64,000 nt of DNA from Promerops cafer (Eukaryota; Chordata; Aves; Passeriformes; Nectariniidae): assembly GCA_013398275.1 (NCBI GenBank), contig VZSE01006618.1, forward strand, positions 1,648,508-1,712,507, written 5' to 3'. The position numbers and the translations under genes were made by a program. The notes under the pieces were generated by a model. It was not told the DNA's origin and did not search any database. It saw nothing but the letters and a program-made list of their open reading frames with translations. Positions 53,160-64,000 of this stretch are shown one piece after another (within the stretch, counting starts at the first letter, position 1; the number at the start of each line of letters is the position of its first letter).

Positions 53160-53935
53160 TTCTTCCTGCTTCTAAGCATGTTCCAAGTTCACGAAGTTTT
53201 GTCTTCCAAATACAGGTCTCGGATCTCTTTCCACCGCAACACTCCTCCCCTCCAGATTCTTTTTTTTTTTTTTTTGCTTGTCTCTACTGTCGATGCTCTT
53301 TCAAAGCAAATTTCCTATTAGAGCTTATAAAAGATAAACAGAGATGGCAAAAGTAACTCAGCCAGTGAATGCGAAAACGAATGCTGGGAGAAGTTTTGAC
53401 CAGGCAGTTTGTAATGTGAGCGGTTTCACTGACCAGTTACACAAACAACTTGCAAAGGAGCGTAAATGAAACGAGACACGTGCAGAGAGGGGGAGGCATC
53501 ACCTGGACCGTGTTTTGCTTTACCCGTGGTCAGGTAAGACTGCGAACATGTATTTCTAGAGACACACAGAGGTGTAGAAGGTCTGACCATTCAGGTTTCT
53601 AAAAAGGGAAAGTCCACACTGAACTGTGATCTCTCTTATTTAATTAGCAGTATGTAAATACGATACAACTAATTCTACTGGCAGAACTTCAGAATTTTCG
53701 CTAGTAGTATTTCAAAGCCAAACTGGCACGTCTCAGAAAAGTTTCTTTTTCCCACCACCGGGCAGACTTCAGCTGCATCACCACGCTTGTCTCTGCCTCA
53801 AGAGCTACAGGTCAGTCCTGTGCGCCCCAGCACACCCGGACGCGGGGAACGGCTCACTCCGGATGAAACCAGAAACATTTCTGGAAAAACAGCGAAAAGC
53901 TAGCCCAGGAGAAGCGGAGGAGGCTCGGTGTCCCC

Positions 53936-53960
53936 GAGCAGAGCAGAGCAGAGCAGAGCA
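53936..53960. repeat. (GAGCA)5 microsatellite
   Basis: Five perfect units at the edge of the CpG island. It has the same pentamer, in rotation, as the array in the CR1 at 46.2 kb. Confidence 0.95.
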
Positions 53961-54160
53961 GCCTTCACCCAAACACATCGGAGGTGAGGAAACTCTCATC
54001 GCGTGGTTCCGGGCAGCTCCCACCTGGAGCGCGGCGCCGGAACCCACCGGGACAGGAGGCGGCAGCAACCGGGCCCCGGCCCCAGACCCAGCACCGCATT
54101 TCGCCCCCGGGCTGAGCCCAGCGTTACAGCCGGGGGTTCCGCCGGGCCCCAGCCCGCCCC

Positions 54161-54318
54161 NNNNNNNNNNNNNNNNNNNNNNNNNNNNNNNNNNNNNNNN
54201 NNNNNNNNNNNNNNNNNNNNNNNNNNNNNNNNNNNNNNNNNNNNNNNNNNNNNNNNNNNNNNNNNNNNNNNNNNNNNNNNNNNNNNNNNNNNNNNNNNNN
54301 NNNNNNNNNNNNNNNNNN
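54161..54318. other. Assembly gap (158 N)
   Basis: A run of 158 N in the GC-richest part of the CpG island, the typical dropout seen in bird assemblies. Confidence 0.99.
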
Positions 54319-54873
54319 CGGGACCGGGGCGGGGCGCGCACCCGGCCCTGCCCTGCGCTCGCCCCGGGCCGGGGCGGGGTCCGCTCGACCCCCGCGCCGC
54401 CTCTCGCACAAGGGGCAGCTACCAAACCCTAAATACAATCGTTTGTCTCTACTGAGCTGTATGCAGAGGTAGTTTAAATTTTGGCAGCAGCCTGCTGCGA
54501 GCCTGACGAGATGCATGTGTTACTCGTGTCCACTGTGTGACTCGCATAGGGGCTGCTAGGAGTTAAAGAACAAGTCTTGAGCAGTACTAAAGTACAGGAG
54601 AGGAATTTGTGCCAGGAAGGTGCTAATTCCAGGCCTGGCAGGGGCAAGATCTGGTTAGCAGGTCCGTACATCCCTGCTGGGACAGACTGTGTGAAAAGCA
54701 GCAGCTCACACACCTATCACCAAAGAAAGAACATCCCAAGTTAGGGGACGGATGGCCTTTGCAACCACCAAGAGCCTCCAGAGTTCCCCCTGTGCATACC
54801 AGGAACCTGGGCTGTATAAAGGCAATAGTGCTCAATGATCTAGGGGTAGGTTAACTAAGCTAGGAAGTAAGGA

Positions 54874-55499
54874 TGTTGTACTGATAGTGGATACAAAAAA
54901 TGCCAAATTCACAGGCCACAAGGTCATCAGGCAGAACTCCCAAGGAAGACACCAATAAATACAATTCAGCAACCGTGCTACAATCATCTGACTGGATAAA
55001 AGGTAACTCCAGCAGGGGAGATTGCAACCACCAGCTCATAGCCATCCAATCCAAGAAACCCACTGACTTAGAAGAAGAGAAAGAACTGACTAATTAGCAT
55101 AGGAAGCAATGGAATAATTAACCAGTGGAAGATAGAATACTGACTAGAGAACTATGCAACTTACAGCCAATAAGCATAGATTCCTTTGTCTGCTAAAACG
55201 CATAGTGAAAAATTTTCATAGTCAGTGGCTGATCTTGTGTACCCAGTACTCCTTTCTGCACAGAACTTACCAACAGAAGAATGAACCAGGTTCCCCCACC
55301 CCACCACTGAGAAGCCCAGGGTGAAAAGGCCCAACAGGACACCACTGGATCCATGCATGGTGACTTGTCTTCTTCCAACACTCTCTCTTTCTTTCCCCTA
55401 CACATTAAAAGCTACAAAATAAAGTCAGTACTGTTGAACTGGCAGTTCGTCTTGTTTGCTCCTTAATTTGGGCATCTCTCACTAAACAGATCATAACAA
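54874..55499 (+). mobile_element. Probable solo LTR (boundaries uncertain)
   Basis: The segment has LTR-like order on the plus strand: TGTTGTACTG at the left, a CCAAT-type box ('cagccaataagc') near 55166, a TATA-like 'cacattaaaag' near 55403, 'aaaataaag' about 15 bp later, and a T/G-rich tail to 'ctcactaaaca' or 'cataaca' near 55485-55499. I found no clear target-site duplication and no primer-binding site or coding remnant. Family unknown. Confidence 0.5.
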
Positions 55500-55889
55500 G
55501 TGCACTCATACTATTCATACTTGTACCTCTGTTAGCACAGAGGCAACACAGAGGTGGCTGAAGCTCCCCAACACCTTCACAGCTTTTCAGGCTTAAATGA
55601 AACAGAAAAGGGGATTCAAATGTTAAGTTGTGGTAGACAACAGAAAGTGCCATTACTACATCAGCCTCATTGCACTGCAAAATTATTTCGTTTTACTCAG
55701 TTCTGTTACCTATGTATAAAAAAAAAACCCACAAAAAACCCCCCAGCACCAAATCGCCCTCCCAAAGACCAAACAGTTAGAACAAGGAAAGATAAAGCAT
55801 GAGACCATAAGGCATTAAAAAAAAAAAAAAAAACAAACAAACCAGCATATTTTAGAGCTAGAAATGGGAGAAATAAGAAACACTGCAAA

Positions 55890-58800
55890 ACTTGGTAAAT
55901 CAATATCTTTATTTTATAGAAAGTAGTTTGATCAGTGTGCTGAACCTGCCATTAGCGATGGTTTTGCTATTTTTAGTAAAAATAAACATTTGAAAATAAT
56001 TACCTTGGAGAATATATCATCTCCAAGCTTATTTCCCCTTAATCACTGTTGCTTTTTTCATAACTATTGCATCTAATCTAACACTGGGTGCTCTTAATAG
56101 GAAGGGGGTACCTAGTATAGGATATCTCCATAGTTTATTTCCTGCAACTGGTTCTGAGGTTCCTAAAATGCAGTAGAACATGTACAACCTCACCCTGCAC
56201 CACCTTGGCACGGTACAAAATCTGCATCTATTCCATGTTTCTCCATCAACATCCTGCAACATCAGCTGTCACGTGAGAATTTTCTGGTGTAAAGTCACAC
56301 AACAAGCCAGTTTAAGTACCTAGATGGCCAGAGTTTTAACTTCCATAAGTTGCTGAAGTAATCATGAAGAACTTGGATCGTGTGTCTAAGGTAATGGAAT
56401 CAGTTAGCAACACAAGAATGTCACACTCTTGACAGTATTATGTACTGCTACACAGACAAACACAAGTCACAGCTCCCAGTCTATGATATTTAAAAGGGAC
56501 ATTATCAGCCACAAGCTAAATTATTTTGTCAGGGCAATAAAGTATTATTGATTAACCACTGTCAAAAGCAAATTTTATGTTCAATTTGTGCAGATGGCTA
56601 CTTAAAGCACAGGGACCTCTGTAGGCACTAGTACCCTTAAGTTTGAGTAACTTGCATAGCAACAGGGAAAAAGCATTAATTGCTGGAGGACAAAAGTCAG
56701 TGGAAGTTAAGGGCAACAGCCAGAGGTTTCTGAGTTCAGTTCTTCTCCAATGACTAGATTCGAAGTTGAGAGTGTCCCTTTAAAAGTTTCACATACAACA
56801 GAATTTAACTCAGTTTTACTCCATCATTACAAGAAAGCTACTGATAATTTGTCTTACAGTAGCTAAACATCAATGAACAATATGCAAGTGAAAAACTGAT
56901 TTGTAAATGAAATATCAGCAACATGGAACTCTAGAAGGCTGAGTTTCTGCAGGATTTATTGGAAAGATTATAAAGGTGTGGCAAATACATTGTGATTTTA
57001 TATAATTTAGTTTCGAGAATAGCTTATGGTAACTATAAACATAATTGAAAATGCCTGGTCAACGCCAGTACTTTTCTTATATAAGCATAAGTTTGCCAGG
57101 ATTTTTCAAAGTGCAGCTCTACTCAGAAAAATGACAACATTGTATGTCTTGGCAAATTGCATTTAAAATCTGCTCAGTTTGCAGATGGTAAGACAGCTTT
57201 TTGTGATTGCCAGTACAACAGATTTGAGCTTGAAGTATTAAAGCTAAAGATATAAATATTTAAGGACAAAACATCAAGGACATAATTATATAATACTGCC
57301 ATGATTTCTGCACATGTAACTTTGTTAGTTCAGTGGGTGTATAAAACTGACGCATGTACATAAAGCAGCTACAAAGTCACAGTTTCAGATGATTCTAAAG
57401 GACTGTGCTACTGTTTACCCCACTGTTTTCCTTCTTCCACAAGAATAAAGAATATTAGAAACTCAGCCACTGAGCAGGTAACTCATACTCATTGGGCAAG
57501 TCTATTTTGTAAGGTGGTGTCTCTTTTAGTCACTTTTCTGGCCCATCACTGTACTTAAACTGTTTTGAAATCACGTTCAATTTCAACCTCCAAGTGTTAA
57601 GGAAAAACAGTTACAACTGAATCACTGAACAGCTGTACCAGTTTGAAATGCTGTCACGTTTCTTCATGGCAAAACATTCACATTCTTTTTATTGCACAAT
57701 TTGAAAATTCAGGTTATGTGCATAAAAACCTTCATAGTGTTTGCACTGCAACTTGCGAAACATACATTTAAAATGACCTTAATACATTTTACAAAATCTT
57801 TTTAAACAACTTTATATTCTTAAGATAAAAGCATCCTGAGAATGTTACATAGTTCATTATACAAGCCCTTCATTTCTGCTATGCTTTATTTATCCCCATA
57901 GTTCCTAATTTGACAAGTTTATTTTACAGTTAATATCTTGGTGCTGTATTTCACAAAATATCTTTTAGCAAAAAGTACACCATTGGCATTCAAGTAATCC
58001 AGCCTCACATCTAATTTACAAATTAAACCTTTGTCAAGCTCTCAAGTAAAGAAAAGTAAACCAAAATACATACAGAAACAGTTTAGCTGACAAAAAAAAA
58101 GTAAAGGCCTTGTGCATTAATAATTTGGTCAAACATTTAAGTTATGCAGTTTAATATTTTGGCAAAAAAAAACCCCTCTATATCTATCCTTCTCAGTTTG
58201 TTTTCTTTCATCTGCCAACAGGTGTAAACATAAACATCAAGAAAGAAAGACTGACAGTGTAGAAGTACTTTGCTGTTGAATTACTTTTTCCTTTTTTAAA
58301 GTACTTACAAAAAACAGACAAGCAAGAATGTAAGTGCTAAGAATGGACTAGCTTTGGGCTAAATAAAAGCCTTACTGAAAAAAAAAAGAAAAAATAAATT
58401 AGGTTGGGTTTTTATTTTATTTCCTCCACAGACATCTAATTAAATAGTCTTGGAAGAAATTCTAGTGCCATATCCTAAAGCAGTATCTTCCTGTATCTTT
58501 TTGATCAAGTCTAAGGCTTCACACATAATCTTGACTATTTTACTAGGAAGATATCCATTCATATTTACATTTTACTTTTGTAAAGGGAGTGTTCAGGGTT
58601 AAAAATATATTTATTTTTAAAAGGTCAGCCTGCCATCCTGATGGCAGTGATTCAAGCTATAAAACAGAAGACAAGTTACAGAACATCCTTCAGTTTCTTA
58701 TACTCTAGATAAGAGGAAGGAGATCAGGCAAGTCAGAGAGGTAAACAACCTAGATTTCAGGAATGGAGAGAAAAAGTGGCTCGTTATATGAATGCTTGCA

Positions 58801-59351
58801 TGACCAGGAGTGTTCACTCCTGGATACTTTGTTTCTCTTCTGCACATAGGTAAATATTTTTATTGTCGGCTGCCTAAACAAATTGAGAAGAGAGACAGTT
58901 ATGGTTGCCACAGTGAAAAAACATTACCTAAGGTTTCTATCAGGACAGACATGCTTTTACAAGGTGGCAAGGTGTTGAATATAAGCAGAGGTCATGCCCA
59001 GATGGTACACTCCAGGTGAGAGTGTAACTACTTCAAAAGGAAGAGTAAACCACTTCAGCAACATCTCTATAAATTGTAACTATGTAATTTGGAGTCATAT
59101 TTAGCTTTTATTTTAGGTAATGATCAAAATCTGAAGGATCTTTTAATCTTTAAGGCATTAGTGCATCAGGGACTAAAAGCTCCAGGTACTTAATAAATAG
59201 GGGGGTCAGGGCAGAAGGGGAGAAAGAAAAAACCCCAAAACATCTTTGTGTCACAAGCTGTCATTGTGCATCTGCTTTGTTGGTTAGTTCCAGGAAAAAT
59301 ATTTTCAAGGATGGCAGACGGGGAATGTTATTCACTATTCTGAGAAAAACA
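55890..59351 (-). other. DMXL1: Probable DMXL1 3' UTR
   Basis: This is AT-rich sequence downstream of the DMXL1 stop, without recognised repeats or open frames. The best candidate 3' end is an AATAAA on the minus strand at 55913-55908, followed by a U/GU-rich stretch (agttttgcagtgtttc). Other AATAAA-type signals (near 57.9, 58.4 and 58.6 kb) could give shorter forms. The extent is inferred, not shown. Confidence 0.45.
55908..55913 (-). terminator. Candidate DMXL1 poly-A signal (AATAAA)
   Basis: AATAAA on the minus strand with a GU/U-rich element starting about 20-30 nt downstream, a standard arrangement. It is the most distal good signal before the GC-rich/LTR region. Confidence 0.45.
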
Positions 59352-59576
59352 TTAGATCATAAACTTCACATCATTTTTTAACACATCCTTTAAAGGGCTG
59401 AATCTATCAGGCAAGATTCTCATCTTTACTGTTCCATCAGCACCACAGGAGAATATGTGATTTGCTGGTCCTGTTTCAATTTGCATGACTCCTGTCCCAA
59501 TATTTCTGAAGAGGGACTGTCGAGCATGCTCATTGATGAAAGTGTGAAGAAGATTAAATGTAGACAGACTCCATAC
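59352..59576 (-). CDS. DMXL1: DMXL1 last coding exon, C-terminal WD40 end
   Basis: It follows the acceptor TTTTCCAG| at 59577 and encodes 74 residues plus TAA, beginning VWSLSTFNLLHTF and ending LKNDVKFMI. The previous exon ends …GNIK, so the join makes the WD-repeat strand 'IKVWSL'. The run FSCGADGTVKMRILPDRF is typical of the DmX/rabconnectin-3 alpha C terminus. DMXL proteins are very large (about 3000 residues) WD40 proteins that pair with WDR7 and assist V-ATPase assembly and organelle acidification. DMXL1 is preferred over the paralogue DMXL2 by remembered sequence detail and by the TNFAIP8 neighbour. The intron before it is phase 0. Confidence 0.93.
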   Translation of the reverse strand, partial: VWSLSTFNLLHTFINEHARQSLFRNIGTGVMQIETGPANHIFSCGADGTVKMRILPDRFSPLKDVLKNDVKFMI

Positions 59577-59971
59577 CTGGAAAAGCATCAGAACATCAAT
59601 CTCTTATAAGGATAATTACCATGATCTTAATCATCACGAGTGAATCGTGGAGGGATTGAATTACATTTTGCATTTACTTTTCTAACACTAACTGTAAAAG
59701 AAGAATATGTAGCAACCTGCAAAGACATATTTAGAGAATACTAGTACTCATTTTCTATAATAGGCAATATAAAGAGACACTAAGGTATCACTAATTAAAA
59801 GGAGGACTGCATTAAAAAGAGGTTAAGACTGACATTTCATAATTAAATTAGTAAATGTGAAAGTCAGAGTTGAGCACAAACGCAGTACATATGACATCTA
59901 CTTGCTCCACACCTGTACAATATTCTTTCTGAATGTACACAGCATCTCTGCTCCCTCCCCCTCATTAATAC

Positions 59972-60189
59972 CTTTATGTTGCCTTCAGCAGATCCTGTGA
60001 CAAAATACTCTTCTGTAGGATCAACAGCAATTGCTTTGACTGGAGAATCATGACTCTGGAGTAACTGTTGCTGCTGCTTTAGGCGAAGATCAATTACACA
60101 GGTAAAGCCTTTTCTGCCTCCAGATATTAACAGCTGGTGTTTTGGAGCATATGCTAGCACAGTTGCTCCACTATCATGACAGATGAAAG
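59972..60189 (-). CDS. DMXL1: DMXL1 penultimate coding exon
   Basis: It lies between the acceptor GGCTTTCAG| and the donor AAG|GTATTAATG: 218 nt, two bases finishing a split codon (Ala) and 72 full codons. The peptide begins FICHDSGATVLAYAPKHQLL and includes a Gln-rich turn (RLKQQQQLLQ) and IAVDPTEEYFVTGSAEGNIK, one WD40 blade with its GH-like and D-box positions. The frame runs on in the intron until a stop at 59864, but the strong donor and the perfect phase match to the next exon fix the end at 59972. Confidence 0.93.
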
Positions 60190-61271
60190 CTGAAAGCCAA
60201 AGCAAAGTAATTCAAATAAAACACGGTACTAACTTGCATTTTCCATCAATCTTTAATAGTTCAAGACAGAAGCAACAGTGGCTTTGATGCTGTAATCCAG
60301 TTGACCACAACCAGCCCGCTTATTGCAGTACCTATATATATATGTAAACCCAGGTTCCCATCAGATATTCTGAAGCTGCAGTATTCTCAAAATAAGCAAT
60401 TAAAATCTGTATTAACAAAAAACTATATCCTTTTTTCTATACCTGTGTAATCACAAACTATTAACCCTCAATCAGAAACAGATTTTAATAATCTGCTATT
60501 AAAATAACAGATTTGTTACTTTAAGTAATAGAATTTGTTATTTTATGTCCATTTTAATGCCCATCAGAAATACTTCCTACTTGCACAACTATCTTGCAAG
60601 TTTCCACTGGTCATTTTACTGCTAATTTGTTGCTTCTCACATTTATTTGGAAATGTCTACACCCCTAAATGAGTGGGAAAAGTGAATGAAAATTATAGTT
60701 ATCAGAACACAGCTTGGTACACTGTACTTGTAGTTCAAAGAGCCTATGAATTTACACTTAGAAATTCCATTCATCTCTCACATACACTCAAGCACTCACC
60801 ATACTTTAAAGTACAAGGAGTTCACAACTCTCTGATCTCAATTCTGTATTTCAGATATTGAAATGCATTTGTTGTATTACTTGTGATAAAGTGTTAGTGA
60901 GAAAGCTAATGAAACCCAGCTAAATACTTATTGTGCCCCCAAAATCCTACTTAGAGGAATAACTGTTCTGAAGCAGGAGCTGCCCAGAGCCTTTTAAAAA
61001 AGAACAGAAATGTCTGGCTTGCATTTGTTGCGCAAGGACGGAAGGCATGCAAAGGAAGGTGCTCATGTCCATGAAACCAATCATGGATATAGAACACTAA
61101 GTGATTTCTCAAGAATCTGGTTTTATATTCCCACTGGTGCACTCACACAGTATGGTGAAAGACATTTTACTGTCAATGTTAAAATTACTTCCCACAATAA
61201 CTCTTTCATAAAGATAGACATACACTTCTTTATACTGTAGTCAAACATTTTGGTTGCTGTATTTTACTTAC

Positions 61272-61324
61272 CATGCACCAAGCTATTTGCAGGAGAAACC
61301 AGAGTATCCCAAAGACAAATATTT
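61272..61324 (-). CDS. DMXL1: DMXL1 coding exon (53 nt)
   Basis: A small exon, too short for open-frame listing, between TTTCTACAG| and CATG|GTAAGT. It completes a split Arg codon, encodes NICLWDTLVSPANSLVH and ends with the first base of the next codon. The WD dipeptide marks the end of a WD40 repeat. Phases agree on both sides. Confidence 0.9.
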
Positions 61325-61694
61325 CTGTAGAAAAGAACATGGCTTAATTCAGCAACAGATGTTTTAAGGTATTTTGAACACTTGAAAAGTCATCTGTACC
61401 TTAAAAAGGTTGTTACAGGCATAAAGCACTGTAAACAGACTTTCAGTGATGACATCTGAGCAGATCCCCAATCACTTCCATAGTTATACACTGCAAGAAC
61501 GTGCCTTCTACACAATTATTCTACAACTATTTCCATAAAGCATTTATGTTAACAATCTTTTATAGCTTAATTCACAGGAATGTTAGCAGGTTTTGGTATT
61601 TTTTGATCAATACTTATGAAAACAAATGAGAAATGAAGAACCATGCAAGTTCCCTAGAGCTATGAAAATAATTTACGACAGTTTCATGTGCGTA

Positions 61695-61990
61695 GAACAG
61701 GACTGAACAGTTCAGCTGGAAGGGGCCTAGAAGGATCATGTAATTCACCCACCTGACACCTTCAGGGCTGACCAGAAGTTAAAGCATATCATTAAGGGCA
61801 TGTCAAACTCTGACAGGCTTTGGGGACTGACCTCATGGATGTGTGTTCCAGTGTCTGAACCTCTTGCTAACAAAATGTTTCTTGATGTCCAGTCTCATGC
61901 CAGACCTCCCCTGCCACAGCTTTAAACCATTCCCACACAACCCTCACTGGATTCCCAATAGAATTACTCAGGACCTCCCTTTCTACTTCT
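61695..61990 (-). mobile_element. Old CR1 fragment in a DMXL1 intron
   Basis: Reverse-orientation CR1 blocks: 'ttcagctggaaggggcctag', 'aagttaaagcatatcattaa', 'gtgttccagtgtctgaacct' and 'ctgccacagctttaaaccat'. It lies between two short DMXL1 exons, well clear of their splice sites, and has the same orientation as the gene. Confidence 0.8.
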
Positions 61991-62218
61991 CCTCCTCATA
62001 TGGAACATGAGCAGGATATTTGTGCTTCCCTATGAAACCTCCCTTAATAGGCATATGAGAGTTTAGCTGCAAACATTGCTTCTCTCCCTCTACCGCCAAG
62101 AAAGAAATCAAGCAGAAGTACTCTTAAACTGCTTAAGAACCACCATAAAAAAAACCAAGTGGGGGAGAAAAAATATGGCACCACTTCAACTTTTATGCAT
62201 TATCACAACAGATCTTAC

Positions 62219-62310
62219 CTGTTGTCAGAAGAAAATCCTGCTGTAGCTATCAAAGATGATGAACTGATGAAAACAAAGTCATTGGCTGTTTTGTTATGAC
62301 ACTGCCATGT
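62219..62310 (-). CDS. DMXL1: DMXL1 coding exon (92 nt)
   Basis: Acceptor AATTTTTCAG| and donor ACAACAG|GTAAGATC. It encodes TWQCHNKTANDFVF…LIATAGFSSDN plus two bases of the Arg codon shared with the next exon. The SSSSLIATAGFSSDNR…LWD pattern is a WD40 blade. Confidence 0.92.
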
Positions 62311-62782
62311 CTGAAAAATTGCAGTTAGAAATTATTAATTGAAAAGGATATTGAAAATCTATTTTGTACAAGCAGGCAATATTAAACTTCCTTGAGAAGG
62401 AAAGGTGTTCGTAAGAAATTTAAAGAACATAGGATATAAAGGTATTGGTATGCCTTGTAAGACTCTTAATTTTTCACAGAAATATACTCTGCCACCCTGC
62501 ATAACTGTCTATTAATTGACAAGTGACAATTATTAACAAATCTCAATGAACATTAAAGTTATTTCAGATCTCATGTTACATCTTCCACTCTCCACTTAGT
62601 AAGTATGACCAAAATATAAGAACCTGTCATACAGACCACAGGATGGCAGTAACACATAACTTAATCTTGATTAATACTGGTTATCAGCACAAATACTTGC
62701 CCTCTCCTAGCTATTCTGAGGGAAGAAAGAAGTAAGAGAACACAATACAAGTTTATGGAAACTAATTTAGTTTTCAGCTTAC

Positions 62783-62875
62783 CAAATATGGCTTAGGTGA
62801 AGTTCCAGTAAGTGGACAACATTTCCAATTTGTCTGATATAAACTTATATATCCATCAGCGTCAACAATTCCAAA
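62783..62875 (-). CDS. DMXL1: DMXL1 coding exon (93 nt)
   Basis: A poly-T tract and TTCAG| precede it, and the donor is TTTG|GTAAGC. It has 31 whole codons: FGIVDADGYISLYQTNWKCC…SPKPYL. Both flanking introns are phase 0. The FGIVDADGY…LYQ motif is shared by DMXL proteins. Confidence 0.92.
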
Positions 62876-63052
62876 CTGAAAAAAAAAAATATATAGCAAT
62901 AGTAAATACATATGTATGTATTGCAGAGAAAATATCCACAATTTTGAGAAAATATTTTAAATTAGAAGCATGTGATGTTTCTGCTAATTTACAATTATAT
63001 TGGGGGAGTGGAGAAGAGAAGAGGAAGCGTACAGAAGGGTTTTGTTAGTTAC

Positions 63053-63180
63053 CTTATTCCCTTGGTAATTGAATCGCATTCGAGTCACCCTTGCGTTGCC
63101 ACCAGATCGAAAGCATGTGATTTGCTGCGCATGACCCCATTCAAACATTCTCACACTTCCATCTTGAGCACCCGTCAGGT
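63053..63180 (-). CDS. DMXL1: DMXL1 coding exon (128 nt)
   Basis: Acceptor TACTGTTGCAG| and donor ATAAG|GTAACT. It completes a split Tyr codon, then encodes LTGAQDGSVRMFEWGH… through …VTRMRFNYQGNK. The GAQDGSVRMFEW segment is a WD40 repeat end and is highly conserved in the family. Confidence 0.93.
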
Positions 63181-63673
63181 CTGCAACAGTAAATATTTAC
63201 ACAGCCTTTAGCAAGAGTTGTAGCTTTTATAATTTCAAGAAAACTCACAATATCTCATAATAACTAGTGCCAAAATTAAGCCATAGTATCTGTCTTGGTG
63301 TAGGAGCAGGACGTACCACTGCAATTCGAAGTTGTGTTATTCGTTATTTGATTTAGAATTGTATTTAGATGGTCTTGAAATATGAAGCTATTTACTTGGA
63401 GATAACACCACATTTTTCTTACTATCTTTCATTCTAGTCACAAATAAGAGAGAAGCACACTACTTTTTGCTGTTTCTATAAGCTATTCTACATCCCCCAA
63501 TATTGTTTTTTAAAATGAAAAATAGTTTCAGGAAGTATGGCTTATAAAGAACTTTAAAAACATGTAACAGATTGTTGTGCTAGTACAAAATAGCAACACA
63601 CTATGAAACAGGCGAGTAAGAAATATATGATCTTTAGATAACTTTTCTCTTTTTTAAAAGAACCTGAACTTAC

Positions 63674-63734
63674 AATATGGCAGTGTTGGATGAGAAGCCA
63701 TTCTTCTGACGTTATTAATAGCTTTCTTGAGCAT
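63674..63734 (-). CDS. DMXL1: DMXL1 coding exon (61 nt), most upstream in window
   Basis: Acceptor TGTTGAACAG| and donor ATATT|GTAAGT. It encodes MLKKAINNVRRMASHPTLPY plus one base of a Tyr codon, which joins the next exon to read PYYLTGAQDG. Further upstream exons of this long gene lie beyond the right edge. Confidence 0.9.
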
Positions 63735-64000
63735 CTGTTCAACATACAAAAAAATAGAAAAAAATTAAACACTATTACTGAACAAAAAGTTATCAAACTA
63801 GAGAACAATTAGTGATTGCAGAGAGTTGTTTCCTATCAAAATTCCTACGAAAACAAGTACTGGGTTTAGAGATTCAGATAGAAGTCTGCGTCTTCCAAGA
63901 CTAGCGTAGATGTTAACACTTTTGCAGCTTTATACATCTAGATAAATATTAAACTTTTGCTTCAGAAATCCAAATATAAACACTCCTTAGACTGCAGTCT

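Larger units (their letters stand above)
48985..53500. other. Stretch without a recognised gene
   Basis: AT-rich intergenic or intronic DNA. It includes a 184-codon open frame (50545-51099, plus) with no recognisable domain, a perfect 12-bp stem hairpin at 52.84 kb and an inverted/direct repeat cluster at 53.1 kb. Confidence 0.5.
53805..54420. promoter_or_regulatory. CpG island, interrupted by a gap
   Basis: Very GC- and CpG-rich on both sides of an N run, with G-runs such as 'ccgggccggggcggggtccg'. It sits about 5 kb beyond the end of DMXL1 coding sequence and upstream of TNFAIP8. A distal TNFAIP8 promoter, possibly bidirectional, is the likely role. Candidate donors exist on both strands to its left: minus CAG|GTGATG at 53502 and plus CAG|GTAAGA near 53533. 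Open frames across it, with X residues, are artefacts of GC-rich sequence. Confidence 0.75.

Noticed and set aside
53805..54455. Long GC-rich open frames across the 54 kb CpG island
   Set aside because: GC-rich DNA has few stop codons, and the frames run through 158 N. Ala/Gly/Pro/Arg composition has no domain.

Overview
This window is vertebrate, almost certainly avian, genomic DNA (AT-rich, short exons in large introns). The bird assignment rests on several CR1 retroposon fragments with the typical 3' end (…TTCTATGATTCT…) and on LTRs resembling families I recall from passerine genomes. No bacterial-type operon, CRISPR array, or RNA gene was recognised.

Two protein-coding genes are supported, both on the minus strand. 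At the right end (59352-63734) lie the last seven coding exons of a DmX-like / rabconnectin-3 alpha gene, best matched to DMXL1. They encode the C-terminal WD40 part, 289 residues plus stop, with matching splice sites and phases throughout. Its 3' UTR probably runs to about 55.9 kb. At 17062-17092 there is a short first coding exon encoding MSSEADEPKE. It ends in a phase-1 donor and matches the N terminus of TNFAIP8 (TIPE family). The large TNFAIP8 coding exon is not in the window and must lie left of base 1, so intron 1 is at least 17 kb. The order DMXL1 then TNFAIP8 in the same orientation is the conserved vertebrate order. In chicken these genes are on chromosome Z, so this is probably a Z-linked segment (inference).

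Between the genes are two CpG-rich islands, 43.1-43.45 kb and 53.8-54.4 kb (the second broken by an assembly gap). They are reasonable candidates for distal TNFAIP8 promoters with non-coding first exons, and a good minus-strand splice donor borders the 43 kb island. The rest is intronic or intergenic DNA with three LTR candidates (24461-25037 minus, 47975-48979 plus, about 54.9-55.5 kb plus), CR1 fragments (8.2, 11.2-11.6, 37.2, 40.2-40.8, 45.7-46.4 and 61.7-62.0 kb), microsatellites, two N gaps (39832-39959, 54161-54318), a diverged 0.2-kb direct duplication (19.7 and 20.9 kb) and several perfect inverted repeats.

I found no convincing previously undescribed gene system. The points most worth a second look are the unit-switching AAGGG/AAAGG purine tract across a gap, the CpG islands as unannotated promoters, the 19.7/20.9 kb duplication, the dated LTR insertions, and the short perfect hairpins.
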